Below are positions 1 through 8,746 of a DNA stretch of 64,000 nucleotides, in pieces; the first letter of the stretch is position 1, and each line of letters starts with the position of its first letter. Source of the stretch: Nostoc piscinale CENA21 (GTDB taxonomy: Bacteria > Cyanobacteriota > Cyanobacteriia > Cyanobacteriales > Nostocaceae). The stretch spans positions 4,514,158-4,578,157 of the forward strand of contig NZ_CP012036.1 in NCBI RefSeq assembly GCF_001298445.1. Reading direction: 5' to 3'. Position numbers and translations under genes: made by a program. The notes beneath the pieces are model-generated. The model had not been told where the DNA came from. It saw nothing but the letters and a program-made list of their open reading frames with translations, and did no database searches.

Positions 1-1
1 A

Positions 2-1345
2 CTCAGTTTACTGATTTCACAAACCACACCTCCTACACCACCACCAGAAGAAGTTGTCCAACCGCAACAGGTTCTACCCTTACCAGGACAGTTAGATTCA
101 GTGCCAACTTTTAATAGCAATAGTCCAGAATTGGTGTTGAAAGAAGGGATTTTATTATCTACTTTTCCTGGAGATGGTAAAAAAGTTCCAACAGCACATT
201 TAAATTTTCCTTTCCGGGGAAGATTTGATATTTTCGCTCATCATGTTGCCAAAGCTGATCCGCCAGAAAATTTGCGATCGCTCTATCTCGGTATAATTTT
301 GCATAACCCGACTGAGCAATCAGTCACAGTTAATATCTTGCAGGCGGCGAGTTATTTAAGTCAGCCAGATGCACCATTTATTGAACTACCGCCTTATGTC
401 GAAGATGCGGCGGGTAAAGTATTTGCAGGGCCGGGCGATCGCGTCATGTCTGATATTATCAGAGGCAGAAGACAAGCAATTTTCCCCGCACAAATAGTCC
501 TTGCACCCAAGCAAAGTCAAATGTTGCTCAATCTTCCAATTCCGGTGCAGGGTTTAACACCGCCATTAAATGGTCGTTCTACTTTAATGCGCTTGCGGAG
601 TAACGGTACCGTCTACGCCGCTAGTTTAGCGATGTTTGCCAAAGATAATCCTGATGGTAGTGAACGTGCGCCGACTTTAGAAGAGTGGGAAAATTTATTA
701 GATAACGGTGAATTATCCACACCACGAGATAAAACACCAACTCCCTTAGAAGAAACTGGGAAACCGAGAATTTACGGAAGAGTCGCGGGGGTAGCTGGCG
801 GTTCCTTTTGGCGTGCATTTATAGTAGATAGTCCCAAAGCCCGATTTTTAACCGTTCCCCAACCGGGACAAGCAATTTCTTACGCGCTGAGTACCTTACA
901 TGGCGGCACTTTGGGGACAAATCAAATTCAAAGTGCGCCGATGTTGGTGCGTTATCCCGACACTGCATATCGCGCACATGGTAACTATGCAATTCAATAC
1001 AATCTGAAGTTACCGTTATATAACAATACTGCTACACCAAAAACTGTGGCAGTGGCGATGCAAACTCCCATTAAAGAAGACCAGTTAGTTAAACCAGGAC
1101 TGCGCTTTTTTGCTACCCCAGCTCGCCAAACCTTCTTTCGCGGCAGTGTGCGGATACGTTACAAAGATGATAAGGGTATGCCACAAACTAAATTTGTGCA
1201 TTTAGTCCAAAAGCGGGGTCAACCAGGAGAACCACTAGTACTATTAAATATGAAAGCAAGCGATCGCAGATTAGTCGAAGTAGACTTTCTCTATCCCCCC
1301 GATGCAACCCCACCGCAGGTATTAACCGTGTCAACGCAAAGATGA
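2..1345 (+). CDS. DUF3370-family protein, 5' end outside window
   Basis: The reading frame is open from base 2, so the true start lies left of the window; the in-frame GTG at 101 is unlikely to be the start. The first visible residues are a short hydrophobic stretch (LSLLIS) and a Pro/Gln-rich linker, consistent with the end of an export signal followed by a mature protein of about 415 residues. The body matches the cyanobacterial DUF3370 family (for example LRSLYLGIILHNPTEQ near the N-terminus and a beta-rich C-terminus ending in STQR). The function of the family is unknown to me; a secreted or cell-surface role is inferred from the apparent signal and the absence of membrane segments in the body. 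It is followed by a strong hairpin (1362-1396) that lacks a T-run. Confidence 0.75.
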   Translation, partial: LSLLISQTTPPTPPPEEVVQPQQVLPLPGQLDSVPTFNSNSPELVLKEGILLSTFPGDGKKVPTAHLNFPFRGRFDIFAHHVAKADPPENLRSLYLGIILHNPTEQSVTVNILQAASYLSQPDAPFIELPPYVEDAAGKVFAGPGDRVMSDIIRGRRQAIFPAQIVLAPKQSQMLLNLPIPVQGLTPPLNGRSTLMRLRSNGTVYAASLAMFAKDNPDGSERAPTLEEWENLLDNGELSTPRDKTPTPLEETGKPRIYGRVAGVAGGSFWRAFIVDSPKARFLTVPQPGQAISYALSTLHGGTLGTNQIQSAPMLVRYPDTAYRAHGNYAIQYNLKLPLYNNTATPKTVAVAMQTPIKEDQLVKPGLRFFATPARQTFFRGSVRIRYKDDKGMPQTKFVHLVQKRGQPGEPLVLLNMKASDRRLVEVDFLYPPDATPPQVLTVSTQR

Positions 1346-1361
1346 GTGCTGAGTCACCGAA

Positions 1362-1396
1362 GTTTGCTCAAGTCGGGGAACCCGACTTGAGCAAAC
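1362..1396. repeat. perfect 16-bp stem-loop
   Basis: GTTTGCTCAAGTCGGG (1362-1377) and its exact reverse complement (1381-1396) are separated by only three bases. No T-run follows, so it is not a canonical intrinsic terminator. A relative of the sequence (an arm with ACTTG, CCCGAC and TGGC) is nested in the repeat at 10413-10575, so this is probably a dispersed palindromic repeat that could also stabilise the 3' end of the upstream mRNA. Confidence 0.7.
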
Positions 1397-1478
1397 TGGC
1401 GTGAGGTTCCCTCCGTTGTAGCAACTGGCGTTGCTGAGTAAAAATTCTTCCCCTGCACTCTGCACCCGCACCGACTTG

Positions 1479-1730
1479 CTAAGATTCTAGTGCTTGACGT
1501 AATTTCCGTTCTAACTGTGCGATTAAAAATTTGTTGTCAATCCTTTCTAATTCAGCAATAGAAACATCAGCGTTATTACGGACGGCTTCTAACCATTGTT
1601 CATACTTTTTATCATGTTCTTCCAACAGTTCTAAAGCTTCAGCAATTATTTCCTCAATAGTATGATATCTACCGCTACTGAGTTTTTCTTGAATAAATAT
1701 TTCGTGTCTTCGATTGAATTTGAATTTCAT
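1479..1730 (-). CDS. ParD-like type II antitoxin, apparently orphan
   Basis: 83 residues from the ATG at 1730 (MKFKFNRRHEIFIQEKLSSG); an in-frame GTG-initiated form nine residues longer is possible. The motif with FIQEKLSSGRY followed by TIEEIIAEALELLEE is the ribbon-helix-helix dimerisation and DNA-binding pattern of ParD antitoxins, and the acidic/amphipathic C-terminus would be the toxin-binding tail. In ParDE operons parE normally overlaps or follows parD, but the 130 bp downstream (toward 1345) hold no ORF for a RelE/ParE toxin. It may therefore be a solitary repressor, a remnant, or an antitoxin working in trans. Confidence 0.7.
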   Translation of the reverse strand: MKFKFNRRHEIFIQEKLSSGRYHTIEEIIAEALELLEEHDKKYEQWLEAVRNNADVSIAELERIDNKFLIAQLERKLRQALES

Positions 1731-1784
1731 TATTAATCGCTCAAATTTAAATACCAAGGCGCGATCGCCTCAACATAACACATT

Positions 1785-3695
1785 TCAAACCTGTTGCAAA
1801 TAATACTCAAATCGCTCTCGTAGTTGTTCCACGGCTAAATTCTGAGTCCAGTATTCGACAAGGGCGTGACCAAATGCCCAAGCATTCCGATCAGGTGTAG
1901 CTGAATTTTCTAACAATAATGGCCACAGTGACATTAAATCAAAGTTAATTTTGGGGGAATTGTCTGTTTTTAATAGTGAAAATAACTCATAAGCAATTTG
2001 AAGTTTACCAATAACAATCGGTAACTGTTCTACAGGGATTTGTTCTGCTAATAAATAGGCCAAGGTAGGAGAACCTGTAGACATCGTGGCAATAAATTGC
2101 AGTACAGGACTTTTTAAAAGAGCAGTGAGTCCTTGGGTAGTCGCCATCTGGAAGGTATAGTGATCAATAATTTTGGCGGCGGCGACGGTGCGCGAGTCTA
2201 AGTCACGTAAAAACCGGGCGAGTCGTAGTTGTTTGGCGGGTGCGATCGCTTCAATCAATCCCAAAGATAAAATATCTATATTCCAAGCTGTACGGTTGGT
2301 TTTGCTGTCACTTGTAACTACCGGGACAATTAAGTTAGAAAATTCCTCCAGCTTTTCGGCGCGGTATTTGGTAGCTTCACGGATAGAAACTTCCTTTGGC
2401 CTGTCTCCCCATTCCCAATTGTATGGCGGTTGCCACTCGCGCAGAGGACGCAATTTATCTACTTGGGTGACAACTGCGATCGCAGGTAAATCATCAACTG
2501 CGGCTTTTATATCTGCTAAAAAATCTACATCCATTTGCAAAGCCGGATCAAGGGCGGGTGTCACCAACAGTAACAAATCTGCGTTAGTTGCATAGTCTAA
2601 TACTAATTGGCGGAGTTCCCCGCGCTTCACTTGTTCGTAACCAGGGGTATCCCAAAGAGTGAGAGTTTCGCCACCGGGAGTTTCCCAATGATAATTTTGA
2701 ATTTCGTCAGTACTGGGTAACACATCCACCGCCGCCAAGTCAGCTTGAAATAAAGTGTTAATTAAACTGCTTTTACCTGCACCTGTCCGCCCGACTAGTA
2801 AAATATTGATTGGTTTTTGCTCAACTTCCGCGACTGGTTCAGCTTGGGTGAGAATTTCGCGTAGAGTTTGGGTTTTAGTTTGGGGGATAGTTGGGGAAGA
2901 AATCACGGCTGTTGTTGGTAGTGTCATACCTCCGTAAAGTGCGATCGCTTGTCTGCATAAATTTCTCAAAGCTGCTTCGCGCAACAGTTGACCTAAATTC
3001 ACCAACAATTGCTGATTAGCGCGGTTCGTATAACCCTTCGTCGCCCGGTTCGCCACCGCCGCCACCGGATTTAACAACCATTGCGCCCAACCCCAAGCTC
3101 GCAAAAGTTTACGGGCTGATGGTTCTAGCTTGCGATATACTTCATAAGCTTGATAAGCTTGCCCAACAGTAGCTTGATTTAAAGCAGGTGATAATCTCTG
3201 CATCCACTGGTCTAAATCATCCACTGTGCCGCGAATCAGTCCGTAAGCTTGGGGGACATATATATTCAGTAAGGGATACTGCACTTGGGGATGGTAGATA
3301 TTCGCCACAGCCACTACTACATCTTGACAGCGTTGCCAAAAAGTTTGCCAATCTTCCCAAATTGGGCGATCGTTAATTGATGCTTCCAGAATTTTTTGTA
3401 ATGCTGCTTCCGCTTGCTGTGTCGCCTCACTTCCCGCAGTTGTGGTGGTAGTATCGACAGCCGTTTCTAGTTCTTCTTGAAATCCCGCCAAAGCCGCCTC
3501 AACTTGGGCAATTTGCGGTTGCGTCCACCTCACCAACAACCACCGCCAACCAACAAATACAACGGTAAACACCGCCCAAATCCAGTTAATTCCCCAGGCA
3601 TTGATTTTTAAACCTGCGGCAACCAGTAAGAAAATTATAATAGCTGCGATCGGTGTTGCTAAGATGACCCACTGCCACGGTTTTAAGCGCACCAT
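1785..3695 (-). CDS. membrane-anchored dynamin-like/Era-like GTPase
   Basis: 636 residues. Two hydrophobic segments at about residues 10-28 and 36-52 anchor it in a membrane. A long helical region follows (70-280), then a GTPase core: P-loop GRTGAGKSS at about 300-308, switch/G3 DTPGYE at about 352, and a G4-like TQVDK at about 415. The C-terminal 170 residues are helical. This is the layout of cyanobacterial GTPases related to the Era/YeeP group. The substrate or membrane process is unknown. Because the G4 motif is TQVD rather than NKxD, base specificity may be relaxed, although many members of this group share that change. It begins with the ATG at 3693-3695. Confidence 0.7.
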   Translation of the reverse strand: MVRLKPWQWVILATPIAAIIIFLLVAAGLKINAWGINWIWAVFTVVFVGWRWLLVRWTQPQIAQVEAALAGFQEELETAVDTTTTTAGSEATQQAEAALQKILEASINDRPIWEDWQTFWQRCQDVVVAVANIYHPQVQYPLLNIYVPQAYGLIRGTVDDLDQWMQRLSPALNQATVGQAYQAYEVYRKLEPSARKLLRAWGWAQWLLNPVAAVANRATKGYTNRANQQLLVNLGQLLREAALRNLCRQAIALYGGMTLPTTAVISSPTIPQTKTQTLREILTQAEPVAEVEQKPINILLVGRTGAGKSSLINTLFQADLAAVDVLPSTDEIQNYHWETPGGETLTLWDTPGYEQVKRGELRQLVLDYATNADLLLLVTPALDPALQMDVDFLADIKAAVDDLPAIAVVTQVDKLRPLREWQPPYNWEWGDRPKEVSIREATKYRAEKLEEFSNLIVPVVTSDSKTNRTAWNIDILSLGLIEAIAPAKQLRLARFLRDLDSRTVAAAKIIDHYTFQMATTQGLTALLKSPVLQFIATMSTGSPTLAYLLAEQIPVEQLPIVIGKLQIAYELFSLLKTDNSPKINFDLMSLWPLLLENSATPDRNAWAFGHALVEYWTQNLAVEQLRERFEYYLQQV

Positions 3696-3834
3696 TTCCC
3701 CTGTACCTGACTGAATATAACTGCTGATAATGCTATTGTGAATCTAATATTTCTGTTATGGATACTAACTGTTGGTGTAATATCCATGCTCTGGTGGAAA
3801 GAAATTTTAACCAAGATTTGAACAATATCTATAT

Positions 3835-3896
3835 GACTTAAGCAAGAACTCTCCTAAACTCTTTTAACTTTGTGTCCTTTGCGCCCTTTGCGGTTC
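3835..3896. repeat. dispersed GACTTA...GGTT intergenic repeat, copy 1
   Basis: A segment running from GACTTAAGCAAGAACTC to TTTGCGGTTCG resembles those at 5661-5723 and 30245-30306. All share the order GACTTA, an AAACTCTT-type block, a TTTGTG/TCTGTG block and a terminal GGTTAG or GGTTCG. An inverse-oriented relative lies at 4379-4425 on the other side of the small gene at 3971. Confidence 0.5.
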
Positions 3897-3970
3897 GTTC
3901 TATCATACTTTTAGTAAGTAATGATATATATATAAAGTACTGTATTCACACAGAAAATAACATAAATTTT

Positions 3971-4357
3971 ATGAGATTTATATTGAAAAAATCTAAACAA
4001 TTAAGTGATATTTTCCAGCGTTCTGATATGAGCGATGAAGAGTTTATTCAAAATCTGAAATTATCACATGAATTAGCAAAAAAGACAGTTAATTGTGTCC
4101 GTATACAGTTAAGTAAAGCTTTTGGTGTTCCGTCTGAGAAGTTATATCCAGATGATAAATTTATAGATATCATATCTTTTCCTTGCTGGGATTGGGACAT
4201 GATAGAGCTTTTATTCGCTCTTGAAGAAACACTCAAAATAGATATTGATGAAGAGCAAGTACCTGACTGGACTGCTAAAAATATAACTCTAGGTCAATGG
4301 ATTGTAGAGTTTTTATGCTGCAACTTTCCAGAATCTAATACAATACGGTTCATTTAG
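3971..4357 (+). CDS. small acyl-carrier-like protein lacking the serine
   Basis: 128 residues from the ATG at 3971; a longer in-frame form from 3872 would add a repeat-derived sequence that does not look coding. Residues about 45-115 have the helix order and acidic surface of carrier proteins: LSKAFGVPSEKLYPDDKF, then WDMIELLFALEETLKIDI, then TLGQWI. The position that would carry the phosphopantetheine serine (DS[LM]) reads DWDM, so it cannot be charged in the usual way. It resembles the DUF1493 type of ACP-like proteins. No synthase or transferase is adjacent. The region is A+T-richer than its neighbours and is flanked by oppositely oriented copies of a dispersed repeat. Confidence 0.5.
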   Translation: MRFILKKSKQLSDIFQRSDMSDEEFIQNLKLSHELAKKTVNCVRIQLSKAFGVPSEKLYPDDKFIDIISFPCWDWDMIELLFALEETLKIDIDEEQVPDWTAKNITLGQWIVEFLCCNFPESNTIRFI

Positions 4358-4462
4358 GGTGAGAATCTTTTTTTATTAACGAACCACAGAGACACAGAGA
4401 GCGCAGAGAGAGGAGAGAAATACTTCACTGAAGTGTATTAGAAAATAATCAACTGACAACAC

Positions 4463-4678
4463 ATGAATCCACCGATTAGACCTCAAAAGTTGCCTTTTTT
4501 AGAGTCCATTTGTTGGCAAACAACAGATGTTTATCAGTTTACGCCTGAGCAAATGCTAAGTCGCTATGAAAGGGGTTGGCACTATCGTCAACTGTTTAAT
4601 AATTTGGCTGGCGAAGAACTCAACTTTATCAAAGAACTTGCAAAATATTACGATTCTTGGTTACACGCTGATTTGTGA
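4463..4678 (+). CDS. hypothetical 71-residue protein
   Basis: The protein is soluble, rich in aromatic residues and charge (MNPPIRPQKLPF... to DSWLHADL). A helical segment covers about residues 27-70. I do not recognise a named domain. The composition and clean ATG support a real small gene, but no strong Shine-Dalgarno is seen. It lies 105 bp after the carrier-like gene and about 110 bp before the beta-lactamase gene, all on the plus strand. Function unknown. Confidence 0.5.
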   Translation: MNPPIRPQKLPFLESICWQTTDVYQFTPEQMLSRYERGWHYRQLFNNLAGEELNFIKELAKYYDSWLHADL

Positions 4679-4788
4679 GCTTGAGATTGAATCAGCATAA
4701 TTAAGTTTAGTAAACAGATTTTAGGAATTGCCTACTTTGTTGCTGTATTATTTCTGGTTTGTCAGCTAGTTGGGTGAGGATAAAAGTT

Positions 4789-5643
4789 ATGGCACGAAGT
4801 GGGCGATCGCTATTCATCATCTCGATTACAATTATCAGTATCATCACACTGCTAACCTTTACAAGCCTTCCTGGTATCTCTGCACAAATAAAACCAAATC
4901 AACCCCCTTCAGTGATTGCTCAAAATGTTAATCTTGGCAGTTATTTCAACGAATTAGGGATTGAAGGGTCAATCTTAATTTACGACCAAAATACCAAGAA
5001 ATTTTACCAACATAATGCTTCTCGTAATTCTACAGCCTTTCTTCCTGCTTCGACTTTCAAAATTGTAAATTCTCTGATTTCATTAGAAACAGGAGTTATT
5101 AAAGATGAAGTTGCTGTTTTGACTTGGGATGGAATTGTGCGAGAATTTCCGGCTTGGAACCGTGATACCAATATGCGCCAAGCCTATAAAGATTCCACCG
5201 TTTGGTTTTATCAAGTCTTGGCGCGGCGAATTGGACATGAAAGAATGCAGCAATTTATCAATCAAGTTGGTTACGGAAACCGTCAAATTGGTACACCAGA
5301 ACAAATAGATAAATTTTGGCTATCTGGCCCTTTACAAATTTCACCCAAACAACAAATTGAATTTCTCCAAAGACTTTATCGGAGAGAATTACCTTTTTCT
5401 CAACGCACATTCGATTTAGTGCAAGACATCATGATATTTGAAAAAACACCTAATTATACCCTGCGAGCTAAGACAGGTTGGGCAACTAGTGTAAAACCTA
5501 ACATTGGCTGGTTTGTCGGATATTTAGAACAAAATAATAACGTTTATTTCTTCGCCACTAATATCGATATGAAAGATGCTACTGATGCACCTAAACGAAT
5601 TGAAGTAACTCGGCGTAGTTTCAAAGCTTTAGGATTACTCTAA
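4789..5643 (+). CDS. class D (OXA-type) beta-lactamase-like protein
   Basis: 284 residues from the ATG at 4789, preceded by GAGG eleven bases upstream; an in-frame TTG at 4759 is a weaker alternative. An N-terminal hydrophobic segment (about 8-33) is a signal peptide or anchor. All class D active-site motifs are visible: nucleophile and carbamylatable lysine in STFK (88-91), STV (136-138), YGN (162-164), and KTG (228-230), then WFVGYLE. A WLSGPL segment matches the conserved tryptophan region. By family knowledge such enzymes hydrolyse beta-lactams by acylation, and relatives sense them. Substrate range cannot be judged from sequence. No BlaR or MecR-type regulator is adjacent, and nothing suggests a recent transfer. 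Confidence 0.85.
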   Translation: MARSGRSLFIISITIISIITLLTFTSLPGISAQIKPNQPPSVIAQNVNLGSYFNELGIEGSILIYDQNTKKFYQHNASRNSTAFLPASTFKIVNSLISLETGVIKDEVAVLTWDGIVREFPAWNRDTNMRQAYKDSTVWFYQVLARRIGHERMQQFINQVGYGNRQIGTPEQIDKFWLSGPLQISPKQQIEFLQRLYRRELPFSQRTFDLVQDIMIFEKTPNYTLRAKTGWATSVKPNIGWFVGYLEQNNNVYFFATNIDMKDATDAPKRIEVTRRSFKALGLL

Positions 5644-6040
5644 AATTTTTCTGTCTCTAGGACTTACACTAGAAACTTCTCAAATCTTTATAACTTTGTA
5701 TCTTTAGCTTACTTTGTGGTTAGTTGCTTCATACTTTTGCGTAATTCATAATATTGATAAATATCAACAAACTATCATTTTTTATCGGCGCTTATCTGTA
5801 GATTTTCACAAATATAATTTTGGCGAATCCTTATTCAATCTAGTTTTCGCTAAAAATGCGCTTAAATAATTAAATTATGATGAATATTTTTTTGTAAGAA
5901 AAGTAGCATTTTGCCATTTAATTCCATAGTAATTATTGGGAAGGATAGTCAATTTATTGCTTAAAACCTGTGAGTTAAGGTTTTAACAGTTGATGCTGCC
6001 AAAAATATGGAACTTAACTTTATTTGAGGAGAAAATACTT
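5644..6040. other. non-coding stretch before subtilase gene
   Basis: No credible gene. It holds repeat copy 2 (5661-5723) and a small hairpin TTAAAACCT/AGGTTTTAA (5961-5986). The sequence is A+T-rich. A promoter for the subtilase gene must lie here, but no motif can be assigned with confidence. Confidence 0.5.
5661..5723. repeat. dispersed GACTTA...GGTTAG intergenic repeat, copy 2
   Basis: This is a relative of the segments at 3835-3896 and 30245-30306, starting GACTTACACTAGAAACTTCT and ending TTTGTGGTTAG. It is more diverged than the other two. Confidence 0.4.
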
Positions 6041-7525
6041 ATGCCCATTAATGATACTAGTAAAGCATTACTTTCTCATAACGGGCTAAACTCTCAACTG
6101 CTCTCCTCAGCAGATAGTTTCGACAATAAAAATCAATATAATTCTTACCTTAGTAGCAGTAGTTATTACCAACCGAGCAATGCAAAAATAACTACAGCAA
6201 CTACTAAAAACTATAGTTCCACTACAGGATATGGGTTAGTAAATGCGGCGGCGGCTGTGGCTAAAGCTGCGGGTAAAAATACCTTTGCAGATGTTCCAAA
6301 TTCGGGGGGAAATAATTGGGGCGCTGACCTTGTAAATGCTCCAGAAGCTTGGAATAATGGGTATACAGGTAAGGGTGTTGTTGTCGCCGTGATAGATACT
6401 GGGGTTGATTACAACCATGAGGATCTAAAAAATAATATTTGGACTAATACGAAAGAAATTGCTGGTAATGGCATAGATGATGATGGCAATGGTTATGTTG
6501 ATGATGTCCGGGGTTGGAATTTTGTCAATAACAACAACAACACCCTAGACCAAAACGGCCACGGTACTCATGTTTCTGGAACTATTGCAGGCGAGAAAAA
6601 TAACTATGGTGTAACTGGCATTGCTTATAATGCCAAAATTATGCCAGTGAAAGTGTTAAATGAATCTGGTTCTGGTTCGTATAATGCTATAGCCAACGGC
6701 ATTTACTATGCAGTGAATAATGGCGCTAATGTTATTAACCTGAGTTTGGGGGGCAATTTTTCTAACCGCACACTACAAAATGCGGTTGAGTATGCCAATA
6801 GTAAAGGCGTAGTTGTGGTGATGGCGGCTGGTAATGATGGTGGTTCTCAACCAAACTACCCAGCCCGTTATGCTAAAAATACAGGAATTGCTGTTGGGGC
6901 GGTAGATAGAAATAATAACTTGGCTAATTTTTCTAATCGTTCTGGGACAAATGAATTGGCTTATGTGACAGCCCCAGGAGTTGATGTTTATTCAACAGTG
7001 CCGAATAATCAGTATGCTTCTTACAGTGGCACATCTATGGCGACTCCTCATGTAGCTGGGGTAGTTGCATTGATGTTGAGTGCTAACCGTAGTTTAACTC
7101 CTACACAAGTGCGGCAAATTATTACAGACACAGCCGGAAATAATACCCAGGCGGCCACTGCTAGTTTTCAGATTGATTCAATTAGTACTAGCTCAATAGT
7201 AAAATCTGCACTAGCATCATCTAATTATCAAATCTCTGCTACTAATTTCAGCGTTGATCATCACTCTGTTTCAGAAATCACCTCTCCCGCTAAAATCACC
7301 CATCAAAACAACGCAATTAATTCAGCAACTAGCTTACAATTGCACTATTACAATGACAATATCGGTATTAAGAGTTACAACAGTACCGATGAAGAGACTC
7401 CCAATAATAGCCCAACCAATGGTAATAATGGTCAGCTAGGCAAATTTTTAGAACAGCTAGATCAAATTCAAAAGCAACTAGAAGAGTATCGTAGATTTTT
7501 AGGCTTCTCTAATGGTAAAAATTAG
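6041..7525 (+). CDS. S8 subtilisin-like serine protease
   Basis: 494 residues from the ATG at 6041, chosen because GAGGAG lies 10-15 bases upstream; an earlier in-frame ATG at 5990 has no such site. Catalytic triad: Asp119 (VIDTGVD), His174 (NGHGTHVSG) and Ser331 (GTSMATPHVAG), with an acidic DDDGNGYVDD loop between Asp and His that probably binds calcium. There is no signal peptide; residues 1-60 are Ser/Asn-rich. A GYGLVNAAAAVAKA segment, which usually closes a subtilase domain, sits before the catalytic domain at about 63-76. The C-terminus ends in a charged helix. It is paralogous to the enzyme at 57924-59777. Cyanobacterial relatives include calcium-dependent proteases of the PrcA type, but the target is unknown. 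Confidence 0.85.
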   Translation: MPINDTSKALLSHNGLNSQLLSSADSFDNKNQYNSYLSSSSYYQPSNAKITTATTKNYSSTTGYGLVNAAAAVAKAAGKNTFADVPNSGGNNWGADLVNAPEAWNNGYTGKGVVVAVIDTGVDYNHEDLKNNIWTNTKEIAGNGIDDDGNGYVDDVRGWNFVNNNNNTLDQNGHGTHVSGTIAGEKNNYGVTGIAYNAKIMPVKVLNESGSGSYNAIANGIYYAVNNGANVINLSLGGNFSNRTLQNAVEYANSKGVVVVMAAGNDGGSQPNYPARYAKNTGIAVGAVDRNNNLANFSNRSGTNELAYVTAPGVDVYSTVPNNQYASYSGTSMATPHVAGVVALMLSANRSLTPTQVRQIITDTAGNNTQAATASFQIDSISTSSIVKSALASSNYQISATNFSVDHHSVSEITSPAKITHQNNAINSATSLQLHYYNDNIGIKSYNSTDEETPNNSPTNGNNGQLGKFLEQLDQIQKQLEEYRRFLGFSNGKN

Positions 7526-8109
7526 AAATTAGAGATGATTGATTCAGTACACCTGAGAGTTAATTCGTAAACTAAATTAAAATATTTACACTGCAAGCTC
7601 CTCTGCACGTTGTAATGACAGCAAATCAAGACATTACGATAGTCATGCTCCGGAATTGCTATCACTTAACATGAAGTTAAAAATAGAAACTAGATTACTC
7701 TAGTCAGCTTATCTCTGTTTGCGTAAGTCCTGGGAAAAATTACAAGTGCAAATATCGCAATTTAGTAGTTTGCACGTTTTCAACTCACAAAGTGAAATAA
7801 ATCACTGTCAATACTCCAACTCAGTTGAGAGAACTCAGCAGCGAGAGGTTTAATCTCTTTTAGGCACGAAGGTATAGAAATGTATGGATAGAAGTAATAA
7901 AAACACTCACATTCCTACTCCTTCAGACCTAGCAGCAAGATCCAACCTTGGTACGTAGCCGCTTTATTAGTCTCACATGATACTAGTATTGATGTATTGG
8001 CAGATCATCCTTGTAGATATTGCATAAACAACTCGGAATTGTTTTGGCAATTTGTAGTGTTTATCAAAACTACAACAATATTTTTTGCGTTGTTAGAAGG
8101 TGATGCAGA
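7526..8109. other. 584-bp non-coding stretch
   Basis: No convincing ORF on either strand and no recognisable RNA gene. The sequence is of normal composition for intergenic regions here. Presumably it carries the subtilase 3' end and the transpeptidase promoter. Confidence 0.5.
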
Positions 8110-8649
8110 ATGCGAACCCGAACTACTAATGTTGGAATTCGTCGCTCAGGAAATTTTTGTACAGGTGTGGCGCTGCTGTTAGCAACTTTTTTGTCCTCGG
8201 CGCTACCAACAACGGCTGACCCCAATTCTGTGATAGCAACAGCCGCTTCACTCAATAACAACAACATCCAAATATCTGACAGTCGCCAACTGTCTCAACC
8301 TCGTCGCATTGAAATTGATTTATCTCAGCAGCGTTTACGTGCCTGGGATGGTCAAAAGTTAGTTTATTCCTTTCCTGTATCTACTGGCAAACGAGCCACC
8401 CCTACACCTATCGGTAGATTTCATATTCAGTCGAAGTATCGCACTAACCGAATGCGGGGTAGAGGCTACGACATCCCTGATGTTCCTTATGCAATGTATT
8501 TTTATGAAGGCTATGCAATTCATGGTGCTTATTGGCATAATCGTTTCGGTACTCCCGTCAGCCACGGTTGCGTGAATTTGCCAGTCAAGCAAGCGCGGAA
8601 ATTGTACAGCTGGACAAAGCCAGGAACTTTAGTAATTGTAAAACGCTAA
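8110..8649 (+). CDS. L,D-transpeptidase (YkuD domain), exported
   Basis: 179 residues. The N-terminal hydrophobic stretch (about 15-35, ending near TTADP) is a signal peptide. The YkuD domain runs from about 65 to 178, with the catalytic signature HGAYWHNRFGTPVSHGCVNL: a conserved His, then Ser-His-Gly-Cys with Cys as nucleophile. Such enzymes form 3-3 cross-links in peptidoglycan or attach proteins to it in the periplasm. Here the protein is a minimal single-domain form without LysM or SH3 modules. It is followed by an intrinsic terminator at 8685-8734. Confidence 0.88.
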   Translation: MRTRTTNVGIRRSGNFCTGVALLLATFLSSALPTTADPNSVIATAASLNNNNIQISDSRQLSQPRRIEIDLSQQRLRAWDGQKLVYSFPVSTGKRATPTPIGRFHIQSKYRTNRMRGRGYDIPDVPYAMYFYEGYAIHGAYWHNRFGTPVSHGCVNLPVKQARKLYSWTKPGTLVIVKR

Positions 8650-8684
8650 ATATGTAGAATTACGCACAAAGATTGTTTATAGAT

Positions 8685-8734
8685 ACAGGGTGTAGGGGTG
8701 TATGTATCAACAACCCTTACACCCTGTGTTTTTT
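8685..8734 (+). terminator. intrinsic terminator after L,D-transpeptidase gene
   Basis: ACAGGGTGTAGGG (8685-8697) pairs with CCCTTACACCCTGT (8714-8727), and the stem is followed by six T (8729-8734). It lies between convergent genes, 35 bp after the transpeptidase stop codon. Confidence 0.75.
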
Positions 8735-8746
8735 AGGAGTTCTATT

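Noticed and set aside
2173..2595. 140-residue plus-strand ORF opposite the GTPase gene
   Set aside because: A shadow of the real minus-strand gene with no domain pattern; the same holds for other opposite-strand frames in the window.
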